From Cytophagaceae bacterium (GTDB lineage: Bacteria; Bacteroidota; Bacteroidia; Cytophagales; UBA9547), in NCBI GenBank assembly GCA_027488865.1, contig JAIYAU010000024.1, positions 110,907-174,906 on the forward strand: a DNA stretch of 64,000 nucleotides, read 5' to 3'. Position numbers and translations under genes: made by a program. The number at the start of each line of letters is the position of its first letter. Positions within the stretch are counted from its first letter, which is position 1. The notes beneath the pieces are model-generated. The model did not search any database. It was not told the origin of the DNA and saw only the letters and a list, made by a program, of their open reading frames with translations. This document shows, in pieces, positions 8,801 through 17,497 of the stretch.

Positions 8801-10682
8801 TTGTAGTACCTAAGGCCAATGCGGATCGAGCACCAGCAGCAGTTGCTGCTCCAGTTCCGCCATTTGATATAGAAACTATTCCAGATAAGTTGGTAGCTGT
8901 ACCATTTACATTTCCAGTTAAGTTTCCAACAAATCCACCCAAGGAGTTTATTTGATTTCCAATAATATTATTAAATGTAACATTGTCTGTTGTTCCTAAA
9001 TTTAGACTATTTCTAGCTCCATCAGGAGTGTTAGCTCCTGTGCCTCCATTTTCTATTTTAACTATTCCTGTTACGTTAGTTGCAGTTCCTGTAAGACTGC
9101 CACTAATTTGGGATGCAGAGATTGTTATGGCGTTGATGGTATTAGCATTAACGCCACCAAAAGTAACATTATCACTAGTGCCTATTAGCAGGTTATTTCT
9201 TGCCTCGTTCGCTGAGGATGCACCAGTGCCACCATTATTAAGCGAAACAATGCCATTCACATTGGTCGCATTACCAGTTACATTGCCTGTGACATTACCA
9301 GTTAGACTACCCACGAAACCACTCGAAGCGGTAATTTGATTGCCACTAATGTTCCTGAAACTTACGTTATTGGAAACGCCGAGTTCAAGTTTAGAGCGCG
9401 CTCCAGCTTCGTTGTTAGCGCCAGTGCCTCCGTTTACAATATCTATAATTCCGGTTACATTACTTGAAGTACCAGAAACATTTCCAATCACATTACCAGT
9501 TAACATACCACTAATAGCGCTTGCAGTAATATTGTTTGCATTTAGGGCAGTTGCATTCACTCCTCCAAAAGTGACATTGTCGGTTATACTTAAGCCAAAA
9601 GCCTCTCTAGCACCGGTGGCACTTGTGGCGCCAGTTCCTCCATTAAGTACTGATATTATACCAGTAACATTAGAAGCATTTCCTGAAACATTTCCTGAAA
9701 CATTACCAACTAGGTTTCCTGCAAAACTACTTACTGCAGTTATTTGTTGGCCTGTGATATTACCAAAAGTTACATTGCTTGTATTGCTTAATTCTAAGTT
9801 AGAGCGAGCACTTGAAGCATCGATTCCACCTGTACCACCATTTGCCAGACTTATTATACCCGTAACGTTACTGGCTGTACCACTTACATTGCCAATCACA
9901 TTTCCAGTTAGGTTTCCAATAATTGAGGTGGCATTTACATTATTAGCAGTTAATGTGGTTGTTGCAAGATTTCCAAAAGTGACATTGTCGTTAATGCCTA
10001 TTCCTAAATTATTTCTTGCACTTGATGCGTTTGTGGCACCAGTTCCTCCATTGGCAATGTTGAGGATACCGGTAATATTTGTGGCTGTGCCATTAATATT
10101 GGAATTTACCAATTGTGGCAGACTAAAAACAAACCCATTCCCCGATTGATTAATTTCTATTTCGTCTTTAGTGCCAATAAGCTCAAGCGTGTCGCCAAGG
10201 TCAAGTGTTATACTGGTAATTTTATTGGAGATTTGAACCGAACTATTTTTTAACACATTATTTAACAGTGACCCTGTAGCAACTTTTATGGATGTGATAG
10301 CACCGTCTTGAATTTTCGAGGTACTTAAAATGTTGTCTTCTAGCATACCATTTACAACTGTGCCTGGCAAAATCTCAAATCGCATTCCCAAAACCCATTT
10401 GTTTACTTCCCAATAGTAAAATCTATTGTCTGTAATATCATAAACTAGCAAGCCATTATTATCACCGTTGTTTAGTGCCGTGATAAAGCTAGCTGATACC
10501 CTTTCAGAGGTGGTCATTCTTGGAACCAAGAAACCTTGATTTTTGGTAGGAGACTCTAAATCTAAAACTGCATTTTTATTTGGTGTTTTAGTACCAATTC
10601 CAACGGTGTTTTGACCAACTAAATAATTGGACACAAGAGCTATAATAACTATTGCAACATGATAAGAATATAATATTTTCAT
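5895..10682 (-). CDS. Giant tail-fibre-like repeat protein with S74 intramolecular chaperone domain
   Basis: A 1595-residue secreted protein. A signal peptide (VAIVIIALVSNYLVGQ) is followed by TVGIGTKTPNKNAVLDLES, a head common in Bacteroidota tail-fibre-like proteins. Residues about 195-1440 hold 20 repeats built on NGGTGA...ARxxLGLGTTDNVTF, separated by 'LTGNVTGNVSGTA'-type linkers. This signature is known from phage tail fibres. The end is a peptidase S74 (endosialidase chaperone) domain. Ser1470 in LSDKRYKTNI is the expected self-cleavage residue, followed by YGVVAQELQ and a terminal coiled coil (LKDQNNKIESLEQ). S74 domains trimerise and fold the fibre, then cleave themselves off. No T9SS sorting domain is present. 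It is the first gene of a four-gene operon. A surface fibre or adhesin is inferred. Confidence 0.88.
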   Translation of the reverse strand: MKILYSYHVAIVIIALVSNYLVGQNTVGIGTKTPNKNAVLDLESPTKNQGFLVPRMTTSERVSASFITALNNGDNNGLLVYDITDNRFYYWEVNKWVLGMRFEILPGTVVNGMLEDNILSTSKIQDGAITSIKVATGSLLNNVLKNSSVQISNKITSITLDLGDTLELIGTKDEIEINQSGNGFVFSLPQLVNSNINGTATNITGILNIANGGTGATNASSARNNLGIGINDNVTFGNLATTTLTANNVNATSIIGNLTGNVIGNVSGTASNVTGIISLANGGTGGIDASSARSNLELSNTSNVTFGNITGQQITAVSSFAGNLVGNVSGNVSGNASNVTGIISVLNGGTGATSATGAREAFGLSITDNVTFGGVNATALNANNITASAISGMLTGNVIGNVSGTSSNVTGIIDIVNGGTGANNEAGARSKLELGVSNNVSFRNISGNQITASSGFVGSLTGNVTGNVTGNATNVNGIVSLNNGGTGASSANEARNNLLIGTSDNVTFGGVNANTINAITISASQISGSLTGTATNVTGIVKIENGGTGANTPDGARNSLNLGTTDNVTFNNIIGNQINSLGGFVGNLTGNVNGTATNLSGIVSISNGGTGAATAAGARSALALGTTNNVTFASLATNSISSTSITANTFTGNLIGDVTGNISGTATNITGTLLIANGGTGATNVTNARNNLGLGNSDNVVFNNIDGKIITSTGGFVGNLTGNVTGDLLGNATNIVGVAAVANGGTGANNASLARTNLGLGNTDNVTFNAINGTSITATTINGNLTGNISGTANNVTGVVALANGGTGATNAAGVRSSIGLSNTDDVTFNIVNASQVIGSFSGNLSGNVTGNISGTATTITSILPLTNGGTGATTSAGARANLLLSSTDNVTFSNIDGKIISASSGFVGNLTGNVVGNVVGNISGTASNISGVVPLVNGGTGATSAISARSNLGLGTSDDVSFKNINGNQISATNFVGNLIGNVTGNLSGNISGTATNVSGVVAINNGGTGASTALGARVGLGLSTSDNVVFSNIDGIVITASTGFVGNLTGNVTGTASSVSGTVALANGGTGATSATGARINLGLGSTDNVTFGNITANLTGNVTGNLTGNVTGDITGTATNISGIVSLANGGTGSASAAGARTNLGLGGTDNVTFGTISGNLTGNVTGNLTGNVIGSATSVSGIVSLANGGTGAASASGARTNLGLGITDNVTFGNVSATFIGNITGDLIGNVSGTASNVSGIVAITNGGTGAASPAGARSNLGLGTSDVVTFATVISNVTGNISGTASNVTGTVALVNGGTGATTQVGARTNLGLGTTDNVTFGNITGNLIGNVTGNVSGSADNVTGTVALANGGTGATTQAGARTNLGLGTTDNVTFGTITGNLIGNVTGNVSGTADNVTGTVALANGGTGANDADGARFSIGLGTTDNVTFANITAADGIFNNVTVTSLNAGGTITSAAGLLTLSDKRYKTNIVPIVKALELIIQLNGYTYLLKDSLNIKGTQYGVVAQELQLVLPELVTKNSNGYLSVNYQGLIPILIEALKDQNNKIESLEQANINTNKKLNLLFTEIDLIKENMQVLPKEAKLNSSK
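6360..10100 (-). repeat. In-frame array of 20 degenerate tail-fibre repeats
   Basis: Twenty copies of the NGGTG core can be counted, with unit length varying from about 55 to 75 residues because the 'GNVTGN' linker is itself repeated a variable number of times. Units at 6441-6605 and 6606-6770 are 165 bases each and differ at about six positions, while units in the middle are much more diverged. The periodicity also creates long antisense reading frames that are not genes. Confidence 0.9.
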
Positions 10683-11059
10683 AAATTAAAATGAGGTAAG
10701 CATTTAGGCTTTAATGTTTAATATGCTGATTTATACAATTCATAAAAATACGATAATAAATTTTAAAAAAAAATCCAGTAATGAATAAGTTTTTTGTAAA
10801 AATTCTTGTTTTCAGCTCTTTACGAAACTTGAGTTACAACAGGTAAAAATGAAATGTATTAAAATTTTTCAATAAATTTCTTGGTTGTTTATCTAGTTTC
10901 AGCTTTAAAAATTATCACCTTTGGTTCTCCAGAGCTTGCGTGAAAATGGTTTGGAACACCTTATAATTAACCATTGCAGATAATAAATACCAAATTATGG
11001 ACCAATAGAGATGTATTTCCATCTATACAATCTAGTAAAGGGGAACCCTAAAATAAATA
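10683..11059. other. 377-base intergenic region upstream of the fibre operon
   Basis: AT-rich spacer that must hold the promoter of the fibre operon (reading left) and the 3' end region of the next minus-strand gene. I found no clear TAnnTTTG element, no convincing hairpin and no gene. Confidence 0.5.
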
Positions 11060-12925
11060 CTAATTTGCTAACACTTTAAACTCAGTTCTTCTATTCAGTT
11101 GTCGACCTTCTGGTGTGTCGTTGGGGGCAACTGGTTGGTCAGAGCCATACCCCTTGGCAACTAAGCGCGACTTGTCTACCCCGTTGGATATAAGAAAATC
11201 TACAACTGCTTTAGCACGATCTTGGGAAAGTTTTTGATTGGCCTGCAAGTTGCCTGTATTGTCTGTATGTCCCGAAATTTCTAATCTTAATTTAGGGGTA
11301 GTTTTTAATAGTTTTACCAACCTAAACAGTTCAGCGTTGGATTCATCAGAAAGATTGTTTTTTCCAGATTCAAAAAAAAGATTGTTTAATATCACACTGG
11401 CACCAGGCTTCATGGTGATTAATTTAACATCTTTATACATTTTTTTGAACCCCTCATTGAGGCTGGCGTGCACATTTTCTGAATGAAAAAGGTACTCGTT
11501 TTTTTCTACTGTAATGTTGTAGTTGATCCCAGAAGGCAAAGAAATCAGATATTCACCAGTTTTGGCATTGGAGTGAAGCTCGGCGACCAATTCGTTGGTT
11601 TCATTATTTTGAATAAAAATTTTAGCTTCCAAAGGTAGATTAGTAACAGCATCAGTAATTTTACCAGCAAAAAGTGTTAAGTCTGGTCGGTGATATGTTG
11701 TAGGTGTCCTTACCGAATATAAGTCTTGTTTTCCAAAACCGCTTTCTTTTTCAGAGGAATAAAAACCAACTTTTCCATCAGCAGAAAGTACAAAATATAC
11801 ATCGTCAAGCGCAGTATTTAAAGGATAACCTAGATTTTCTGGAACAGACCAAACGCCACCCGAATAGGTTGATTTAAAAATATCGTAACCTCCCATGCTG
11901 CTGTGTCCTTTGGAGCTAAAATACAAAGTTTTACCATCAGGATGCATGTATGGCGATTCTTCATCGTAAGGTGTATTGATGTTGTCACTAATTTTAATAG
12001 GTTTAGACCAAGCACCGTGAATTCCACGACTGCAAGTATAAATGTCTTTGGAGCCAGTACTTGTTTTTTTTACAAAAAATATCTTACGTTCGTCGGGTGA
12101 CAAAGATGGCGATGACTCAAACTGTTCTGTGTTAATACTTACACTCTTTAGTTCACCCCATTTATCCCCTTTAAGTTCAGTTTCAAAAATATCTCCACCG
12201 TTACTTCCTTTGTACACAAACATAGTTTGACCATCTTCTGAAACCCCAACACAGGCGTCATGTATTTCACTATTTATTGGTTTTGTAAGCAACATAGGGG
12301 CATCCCAAGCTCCACCTTTGTTTTTGCACATATATACATCTTCAAAAGGGCTGTCGTCTACATCCAACTTCCCGCCAGTGGAGCCCGTTCTTCTGGAAGT
12401 AAAATACATGGTCATCATATCTGCAGTGATACGAGGAAGGTACTCGGCTTGAGGGGTATTTATTCGTTCGCCAAGATTAGTAATTTTAAAATCTTGCGGC
12501 GACGCCAAATATTTTTTACCAAATTCACATTCTTTAATGGACTTGGAGGTGGCTTTGGCATTGGTATTGCCTGGGTCAGCTTTTTTGTAAAACTCTATGG
12601 CCTTGTCAAACTGGTGGTTAATGTGTAATGAACCTGCATATGCCAAATACATTTCTTTAGTCGGCTTGGGGGAATTTTCTATAGCCTGACGTAAATACTG
12701 TAACGATTTGGATTTGGGAAATGTAGCTAAATAACAGAGCCCCATTTTGTAGTTTAGATCAACGTTCTTGGGATCTATTGCATAGGCTTGTTCAAAAAAT
12801 TCGAGGGCTTTTGTAAATTTATTATCTTTAAAAAATACTTCCCCTTTTGAAATAAGTTTAGCAGCAGATTGAGCATAAACCAAAAAAGAAGAACAAATAA
12901 GTGCAAGAACAACAAGCTTTTTCAT
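11060..12925 (-). CDS. PorE-like OmpA family protein (TPR, propeller, CRD, OmpA)
   Basis: A 621-residue envelope protein. A signal peptide (LVVLALICSSFLVYAQ) is followed by TPR repeats at about 15-130 (AIDPKNVDLNYKMGLCYL) and PD40/WD40-like blades at about 140-400 (SPSLSPDERKIFFV, SPYMHPDGKTLYFSS). A carboxypeptidase regulatory-like domain lies at about 410-490. A C-terminal OmpA domain carries FFESGKNNL, LEISGHTDNTG and NRRTEF. This is the PorE architecture. Residue Cys10 is not in a good lipobox, so it may be a soluble periplasmic form. It shares its plan with the 1341-3635 protein but lacks LysM. It has a separate promoter region from the fibre operon. A role linking envelope machinery to peptidoglycan is inferred. 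Confidence 0.87.
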   Translation of the reverse strand: MKKLVVLALICSSFLVYAQSAAKLISKGEVFFKDNKFTKALEFFEQAYAIDPKNVDLNYKMGLCYLATFPKSKSLQYLRQAIENSPKPTKEMYLAYAGSLHINHQFDKAIEFYKKADPGNTNAKATSKSIKECEFGKKYLASPQDFKITNLGERINTPQAEYLPRITADMMTMYFTSRRTGSTGGKLDVDDSPFEDVYMCKNKGGAWDAPMLLTKPINSEIHDACVGVSEDGQTMFVYKGSNGGDIFETELKGDKWGELKSVSINTEQFESSPSLSPDERKIFFVKKTSTGSKDIYTCSRGIHGAWSKPIKISDNINTPYDEESPYMHPDGKTLYFSSKGHSSMGGYDIFKSTYSGGVWSVPENLGYPLNTALDDVYFVLSADGKVGFYSSEKESGFGKQDLYSVRTPTTYHRPDLTLFAGKITDAVTNLPLEAKIFIQNNETNELVAELHSNAKTGEYLISLPSGINYNITVEKNEYLFHSENVHASLNEGFKKMYKDVKLITMKPGASVILNNLFFESGKNNLSDESNAELFRLVKLLKTTPKLRLEISGHTDNTGNLQANQKLSQDRAKAVVDFLISNGVDKSRLVAKGYGSDQPVAPNDTPEGRQLNRRTEFKVLAN

Positions 12926-12987
12926 TATAAATGATCATCACTAATAAACCTACTGAAAAAAAGGTGAAAGAAGAAAATTAGTTAATT

Positions 12988-13392
12988 CTAAGCTTCAACT
13001 TTCGTGTTTGTGGCTACAGTTGATTTTGGATTTTCAGTAGTAGACATTTTGCAAATACCGTTAAAATTAGCCCCTGGTTCAACAGCAAGCTTAGCGGTTA
13101 AAATATCACCATTAATAGTAGCACTAACTTTAAGAACTAAAAGATCAGCAACTTCAATTTTACCTTTTATTAAACCAGCAATCTCGGCATTTTGAGCGAT
13201 TATGTTACCTTCTACTTGCGCAGTTTCACTCATTACAAGCTTTGATTTGGTATTTATATTGCCGATAACCTTACCTTCTATTCGCACGTTTCCTTGAGAT
13301 TCGATGTTTCCCTCAACAGTAGTACCTTTGCCAATAATATTGCTAATGTTGGTTAAATCCTCCACGATCTTTTTTGCCTCTTTGTTGAACAT
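12988..13392 (-). CDS. Bactofilin (polymer-forming cytoskeletal protein)
   Basis: A 134-residue protein with the right-handed beta-helix repeats of bactofilins (DUF583): GTTVEGNIESQGNVRIEG, then VEGNIIAQNAEIAGLIKG and INGDILTAKLAVEPGA. The flexible N-terminus (residues 1-20) and Thr/Val-rich C-terminal tail are typical. Bactofilins self-assemble without nucleotides into filaments that place cell-envelope enzymes. It sits between the PorE-like gene (62-base gap) and accD and shares their strand. No M23 peptidase partner is next to it. Confidence 0.93.
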   Translation of the reverse strand: MFNKEAKKIVEDLTNISNIIGKGTTVEGNIESQGNVRIEGKVIGNINTKSKLVMSETAQVEGNIIAQNAEIAGLIKGKIEVADLLVLKVSATINGDILTAKLAVEPGANFNGICKMSTTENPKSTVATNTKVEA

Positions 13393-13501
13393 GTAAAAAT
13401 GATTTAGAAATTTGTTTTGAAAGATATAGGTTATTTGTCGAAAAAAAAAGAGCGTCCTTTCCTAAAAACTAAAAATATTTCTGCTCAAAATTGGTAAAAT
13501 G

Positions 13502-13530
13502 AAAAAAGCTACTTGTTCTAAGTAGCTTTC
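13502..13530 (-). terminator. Rho-independent terminator of accD
   Basis: A perfect 10-bp stem (AAAGCTACTT / AAGTAGCTTT) with a 5-base loop is followed, reading the minus strand, by a T run. It starts 22 bases after the accD stop. Confidence 0.85.
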
Positions 13531-13551
13531 TGTTTTGAAATATACTAAAAA

Positions 13552-14394
13552 CTATTTAAGCATATTGAGCAAGTCAGCCAGCTTTTGTTTCATTTCTTTC
13601 CTGTCCACAATAAAATCTAAAAAGCCATGTTCAAGCACAAATTCTGCACTTTGAAATCCTTCTGGTAAGTCTTTACCAATCGTTTCACGAATTACTCTTG
13701 GGCCTGCAAAACCAATCAAAGCGCCAGGTTCAGAAATGTTAAAGTCACCTAGCATCGCAAAAGAAGCTGTCACGCCACCTGTTGTTGGATCGGTTAAAAT
13801 GGAGATATAAGGAATTTTTTCTTCACTTAACAAGGCTAATTTGGCGGAAGTTTTTGCCATTTGCATAAGTGAATAACCAGCTTCCATCATCCTTGCTCCA
13901 CCCGACTTAGAGATCATAATAAAAGGAATCTTATGTTTCCTAGCATAATCTATACCCCTTGCAATTTTTTCACCAACCACGGAGCCCATCGAGCCTCCAA
14001 TAAACCCAAAATCCATGCAAGTAATCACCACATCGATTCCCTCCATCTTGCCAAATCCAGTACGAGCTGCATCTACTAAGCCGCTCTTTTTCTGGGTAGC
14101 AACGATTCTATCAGGGTAAGCTTTTGTGTCTACGAATTTTAAGGGATCCGAAGAGCTAAGGTGTTTGTCTAGTTCTTCATATTCGTTTTCGTCAAAAAGT
14201 ACTTCAAAATAATCTTCTGAACTAATTTTTTCATGGTAGTTACAAGACGGGCACACGTAGGCACTTTTGCGATGTTCTCTTACGTGCATCACCTTTTTGC
14301 ACTGCGGGCATTGATACCATAACCCATCTGGTGTTTCTTTTTTTAATTCGGTCGGGGTTACAATACCCTTTTCCTTTCTATGAAACCAAGACAT
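13552..14394 (-). CDS. accD: Acetyl-CoA carboxylase carboxyltransferase beta subunit
   Basis: AccD with AccA transfers the carboxyl group from carboxybiotin to acetyl-CoA, giving malonyl-CoA for fatty-acid synthesis. The N-terminal zinc ribbon is visible as CPQC...CPSC, followed by the crotonase-like fold with [17 protein letters not shown] and the SGGARM motif. I chose ATG at 14394 ([10 protein letters not shown]), the usual AccD start, giving 280 residues. An upstream in-frame ATG at 14460 would add 22 residues not seen in the family. The gene stands alone, with its own terminator. Confidence 0.96.
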   Translation of the reverse strand: MSWFHRKEKGIVTPTELKKETPDGLWYQCPQCKKVMHVREHRKSAYVCPSCNYHEKISSEDYFEVLFDENEYEELDKHLSSSDPLKFVDTKAYPDRIVATQKKSGLVDAARTGFGKMEGIDVVITCMDFGFIGGSMGSVVGEKIARGIDYARKHKIPFIMISKSGGARMMEAGYSLMQMAKTSAKLALLSEEKIPYISILTDPTTGGVTASFAMLGDFNISEPGALIGFAGPRVIRETIGKDLPEGFQSAEFVLEHGFLDFIVDRKEMKQKLADLLNMLK

Positions 14395-14623
14395 ATTATT
14401 TTCCAATTCTTTGAGCTCTTCCTTTTGATTTACAACATAATACAAAGGATTTCTTATCAACTAAGATTTGAGAAGAGCACACAAAATTAATTAAAATTTG
14501 CAACAATACCTCACCAAACTGTCTAATTATGTAGATATCAACACAATTTGACCCAAACTTAACTTTTTAGAAAAAGATAAATTTATGGTTTTCAATGTCT
14601 TGTCTTTCTTAATTTTAAAGCAA

Positions 14624-17128
14624 TCAATTCTTAATAAACTTATAAGTATGCTTTGTACCTGAGGTTAGTAGCTCTAAAAAATAAAGCCCAGTATTAAGTT
14701 GCTCACCAAATGATTGTTTCATATTCGTTTCAAAATCAATGGTTTCAATTTCCTGACCAGAAGCATTTCTGATTTTTAAAACCAATTTATCAGAATTAGC
14801 AGTAAGAACCTGAATTATTGCAGACCTATCTGCCGGATTAGGATATATACTTATCAATTCGTCCACCTCCCGTACCACTGCTTGGACGCTGGTGTAAGAC
14901 AAATCTCCATCTTTATCCACTTGTTTAACTCTATAATAAGAATTACCAGCAAGAGGAGTCTGATCATTGAAACTAAAATATTGCAATTCTGATTGACCAC
15001 CATCTCGATCGACTCTACCTATTTCTACAAAATTTTTGCCGTCCATAGATCGTTCAATAGCAAAATAGTCATTATCTTTTTCATCAACTGTTTTCCAATT
15101 AACTAGCACTTGTTGATGGTCGTTAATAATATGAAAATCAACAAAATTTACAGGAAGAGGACATTGATAAATAGCCCGAACAGGTACTCTTTGGCAATTG
15201 ATTCCTTTTGTTATTCTCCAGTCAAAATATCCTGGATAGGCTGTGGCTTTATAGTAAAGATTAAAATCTCTAGAATTACTAACGAACTCTACCACATTAT
15301 CTCCAGAAATATCTTTATATATGGTAGGGTATTTATATCTCACCGTGGTTGGCAAAGAGCCACTTGAATTATCGTTTAAGAAAACAAATATATTTCTATT
15401 ATTACCATTACTTTTTACCATTTCAATGCTGTAACCATCACCTTGAGGTATGGTGATGTTAATGGGTATTCTTATAATCCCTGCTGGAAAAGTTGCATCA
15501 TTTTTAACTTGGCATGGTCTAGAGTAAGTTATCGGAGAACCCGGCAAATTTTTATTGTTTTTATCTCTAATTCTTAACACTACCTTATCAGATGTGCTTG
15601 CATCGCAGTAATAATTTGCTACCGCAACAGAAATTGAATCTATTCTAAAGCTGGTGTATGCATTAAATATTAATTGTGTAAGTAGCTGTGAACCTGCGTT
15701 AGTAGTATCCGTGCCATCTCTTGGTTGTGGATCAATCATATCATTTGGTACAGAAGCTTCTCTTGCTCCTATAGCCCTTCCAGCGGCATTTCTAATCAAA
15801 CTTGGCCCAACATTTAAAGAAAAAGTAGAGGTGTCTTCTACATAGTAAGTATAAGAAGTGGGAGCTGTTAATGCAGGAGTGGTATAACTTGTTCCTCTAG
15901 CTAAACGAGTGCAGGTGCCCGAAGCATTGCTACACCACCTATACCTTCCTGTACCAGTTACAGATAATGGCACTGTACTGCCTGTTGTACAATAGGTGGC
16001 GTCATTAGGTGTGGCGGCATTACTCGTGATTATTATATTATCACTACGTGTGCCACAAACAGGATCTATAACATCTACACGATAATTAGCCCCGGAAGTA
16101 ACTAAGTAGGTTCTAGCAGTATCATTGCCTCCTGCTCTAGTTGGGAAGTTTTTGTACCATCTATATTTTACACCTGGGCCTGTGTAAACAGCATCTAATG
16201 TAGCGGTTACAGGATTACAAAGTGTTACATCTGGCCCTAGGTCTACCGAAAAGGTACTACTAATATTAACCACACTTGATTTCCAGCATGATCCTCCTTG
16301 TCTAGTACAAACAGAGTAAGTGCCAGGTGCTGTAATAGTTTTGTTATAGTTCGCATTAGTAAAAATGGTTGGGCTGTCGCTCCATTGAATCTCAACATTG
16401 CTGGCAGGTGTTACATTAGAATTTAGTGTAAGTGAGCCACCTGTACCACAAATAGACCTATCTACACCAAGGTTGGGAGTGGGACCTGCAGTACCAAATC
16501 CGCAGCCAGGGGTGAAAGTTATATCATCAATGGCAAAGTCTACTGCTGAATTACATCCAGTTGTAGTTGTGTTTTCTATACTGATTGTTATTGTAGCGGG
16601 TGGTGTTGGGCCAGAGTTCCAAACCGTTGTAAATTGTTCCCAAGTACCAACTGCTTGATCTGCATCAATTGTTGTCGGCAAGTTAACTCCATTTATATCA
16701 AATTGTAAGGTTCCATTAGGACTGCCATTAATAATTCTTGTAACCCAAACTTCAAAAAAGTAATTGGTATTTGGTAAAACAGGAATTCCCGACTGACTCC
16801 ATAATTTAATTCCTGGAGTACACAATCCATCGACCATTAGCATTTGACCGTCTGCAGTGGCGGTGTGATCGTTCATGGTTCCGAAACCAGAGTTAAAAAG
16901 GACAGGATTACTTCCTACATAAATCCTACCAGGGGCAGACCAGCATGAACCGCATGGAGTAAACCTAGTGTAGTCGGTGGCATGACTCCAGTCGGTGTAG
17001 CCATTAGCGAAATCAAAATTCTTAACAAGATTTGTTCCTGTTTCAACGTTGGTGGGGCATTGTGCCATAGAATTAATCGAAATACTAAAAATACTAAGGG
17101 CTATCCAAGTGTAAATGTAAGTTTTCAT
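14624..17128 (-). CDS. Large secreted T9SS type A cargo protein with Ig-like repeats
   Basis: An 834-residue protein from ATG 17128, where a good signal peptide begins (MKTYIYTWIALSIFSISINS, cleavage near MAQ). An upstream ATG at 17179 would put 17 residues before it. Residues about 25-205 resemble a carbohydrate-binding jelly-roll (LVKNFDFANGYTDW, VDFAIDDITF). Then come two or more CHU/PKD-like Ig modules (LGVDRSICGTGGSLTL, DLGPDVTLCNPVTATL) and a region with fibronectin-like NDYFAIERSMDGKNF and NSYYRVKQVDKDG. The last 75 residues are a type A sorting domain: SIYPNPADRSAII, then GLYFLELLTSG and YKFIKN. It is exported by T9SS. No catalytic domain is recognised, so it is probably an adhesin or polysaccharide binder. 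Confidence 0.85.
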   Translation of the reverse strand: MKTYIYTWIALSIFSISINSMAQCPTNVETGTNLVKNFDFANGYTDWSHATDYTRFTPCGSCWSAPGRIYVGSNPVLFNSGFGTMNDHTATADGQMLMVDGLCTPGIKLWSQSGIPVLPNTNYFFEVWVTRIINGSPNGTLQFDINGVNLPTTIDADQAVGTWEQFTTVWNSGPTPPATITISIENTTTTGCNSAVDFAIDDITFTPGCGFGTAGPTPNLGVDRSICGTGGSLTLNSNVTPASNVEIQWSDSPTIFTNANYNKTITAPGTYSVCTRQGGSCWKSSVVNISSTFSVDLGPDVTLCNPVTATLDAVYTGPGVKYRWYKNFPTRAGGNDTARTYLVTSGANYRVDVIDPVCGTRSDNIIITSNAATPNDATYCTTGSTVPLSVTGTGRYRWCSNASGTCTRLARGTSYTTPALTAPTSYTYYVEDTSTFSLNVGPSLIRNAAGRAIGAREASVPNDMIDPQPRDGTDTTNAGSQLLTQLIFNAYTSFRIDSISVAVANYYCDASTSDKVVLRIRDKNNKNLPGSPITYSRPCQVKNDATFPAGIIRIPINITIPQGDGYSIEMVKSNGNNRNIFVFLNDNSSGSLPTTVRYKYPTIYKDISGDNVVEFVSNSRDFNLYYKATAYPGYFDWRITKGINCQRVPVRAIYQCPLPVNFVDFHIINDHQQVLVNWKTVDEKDNDYFAIERSMDGKNFVEIGRVDRDGGQSELQYFSFNDQTPLAGNSYYRVKQVDKDGDLSYTSVQAVVREVDELISIYPNPADRSAIIQVLTANSDKLVLKIRNASGQEIETIDFETNMKQSFGEQLNTGLYFLELLTSGTKHTYKFIKN

Positions 17129-17497
17129 AAAATTTGTGTAAGAAGCAGTATTGTTATATGGAAATATATACGTAAGCACAACAAAAAGTGACTAATTTAA
17201 GTTATATTTTTTATTGTAATTGTTAAATAAATTTTTACCCAATAATATATTATCTCCTCATTATCAGCATATCACTGTTATTTGTATAAGAAATCCAAAA
17301 ATTTATAGAATTTTTTAATTGACTTTTTAACTCAAAATAATTTGTTAAATAATTGTTAAATCTTACATAAGGACATAATCTTAATGTAAATCATTGGTAT
17401 TTTTAGGGCGAAACAATTATGTTTGTGAGATTTTGTGGATAGAAACTACCCCATTATTCCATTTTTAAATTTTTGAATCTTTTAAATCATATTATAA
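17129..17497. other. Divergent 369-base intergenic region (T9SS cargo / carB)
   Basis: AT-rich spacer between two divergent genes. It contains the carB promoter listed separately. Repeated TTGTTAAAT-like words occur at about 17215-17360, which could be a regulator site but are not distinctive. No RNA gene or small protein gene was recognised. Confidence 0.5.
17394..17425 (+). promoter_or_regulatory. carB promoter
   Basis: TTG at 17394-17396, 21-base spacer, then TATGTTTG at 17418-17425, matching the Bacteroidota TTG / TAnnTTTG consensus. The leader to the carB ATG would be about 65 bases. Confidence 0.6.

Noticed and set aside
6360..10100. CRISPR-like periodic repeats
   Set aside because: Units are 165 bases or longer, in frame, degenerate and protein-coding; there are no unique short spacers or cas genes.
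6349..10149. Five long plus-strand reading frames (up to 475 codons), rich in Pro, Val and Ala, opposite the repeat gene
   Set aside because: They follow from the codon bias and period of the repeat gene on the other strand. Their products are low-complexity, have no family signs, and break at repeat irregularities.
5895..10682. Prophage, because the repeats and S74 domain are phage-tail-like
   Set aside because: The gene has a signal peptide and is in an operon with T9SS-type genes. No capsid, portal, terminase, baseplate, lysis or integrase gene is near.
12260..12628. Plus-strand 122-codon frame opposite the PorE-like gene
   Set aside because: Antisense of the TPR/propeller region; no start signal or family.
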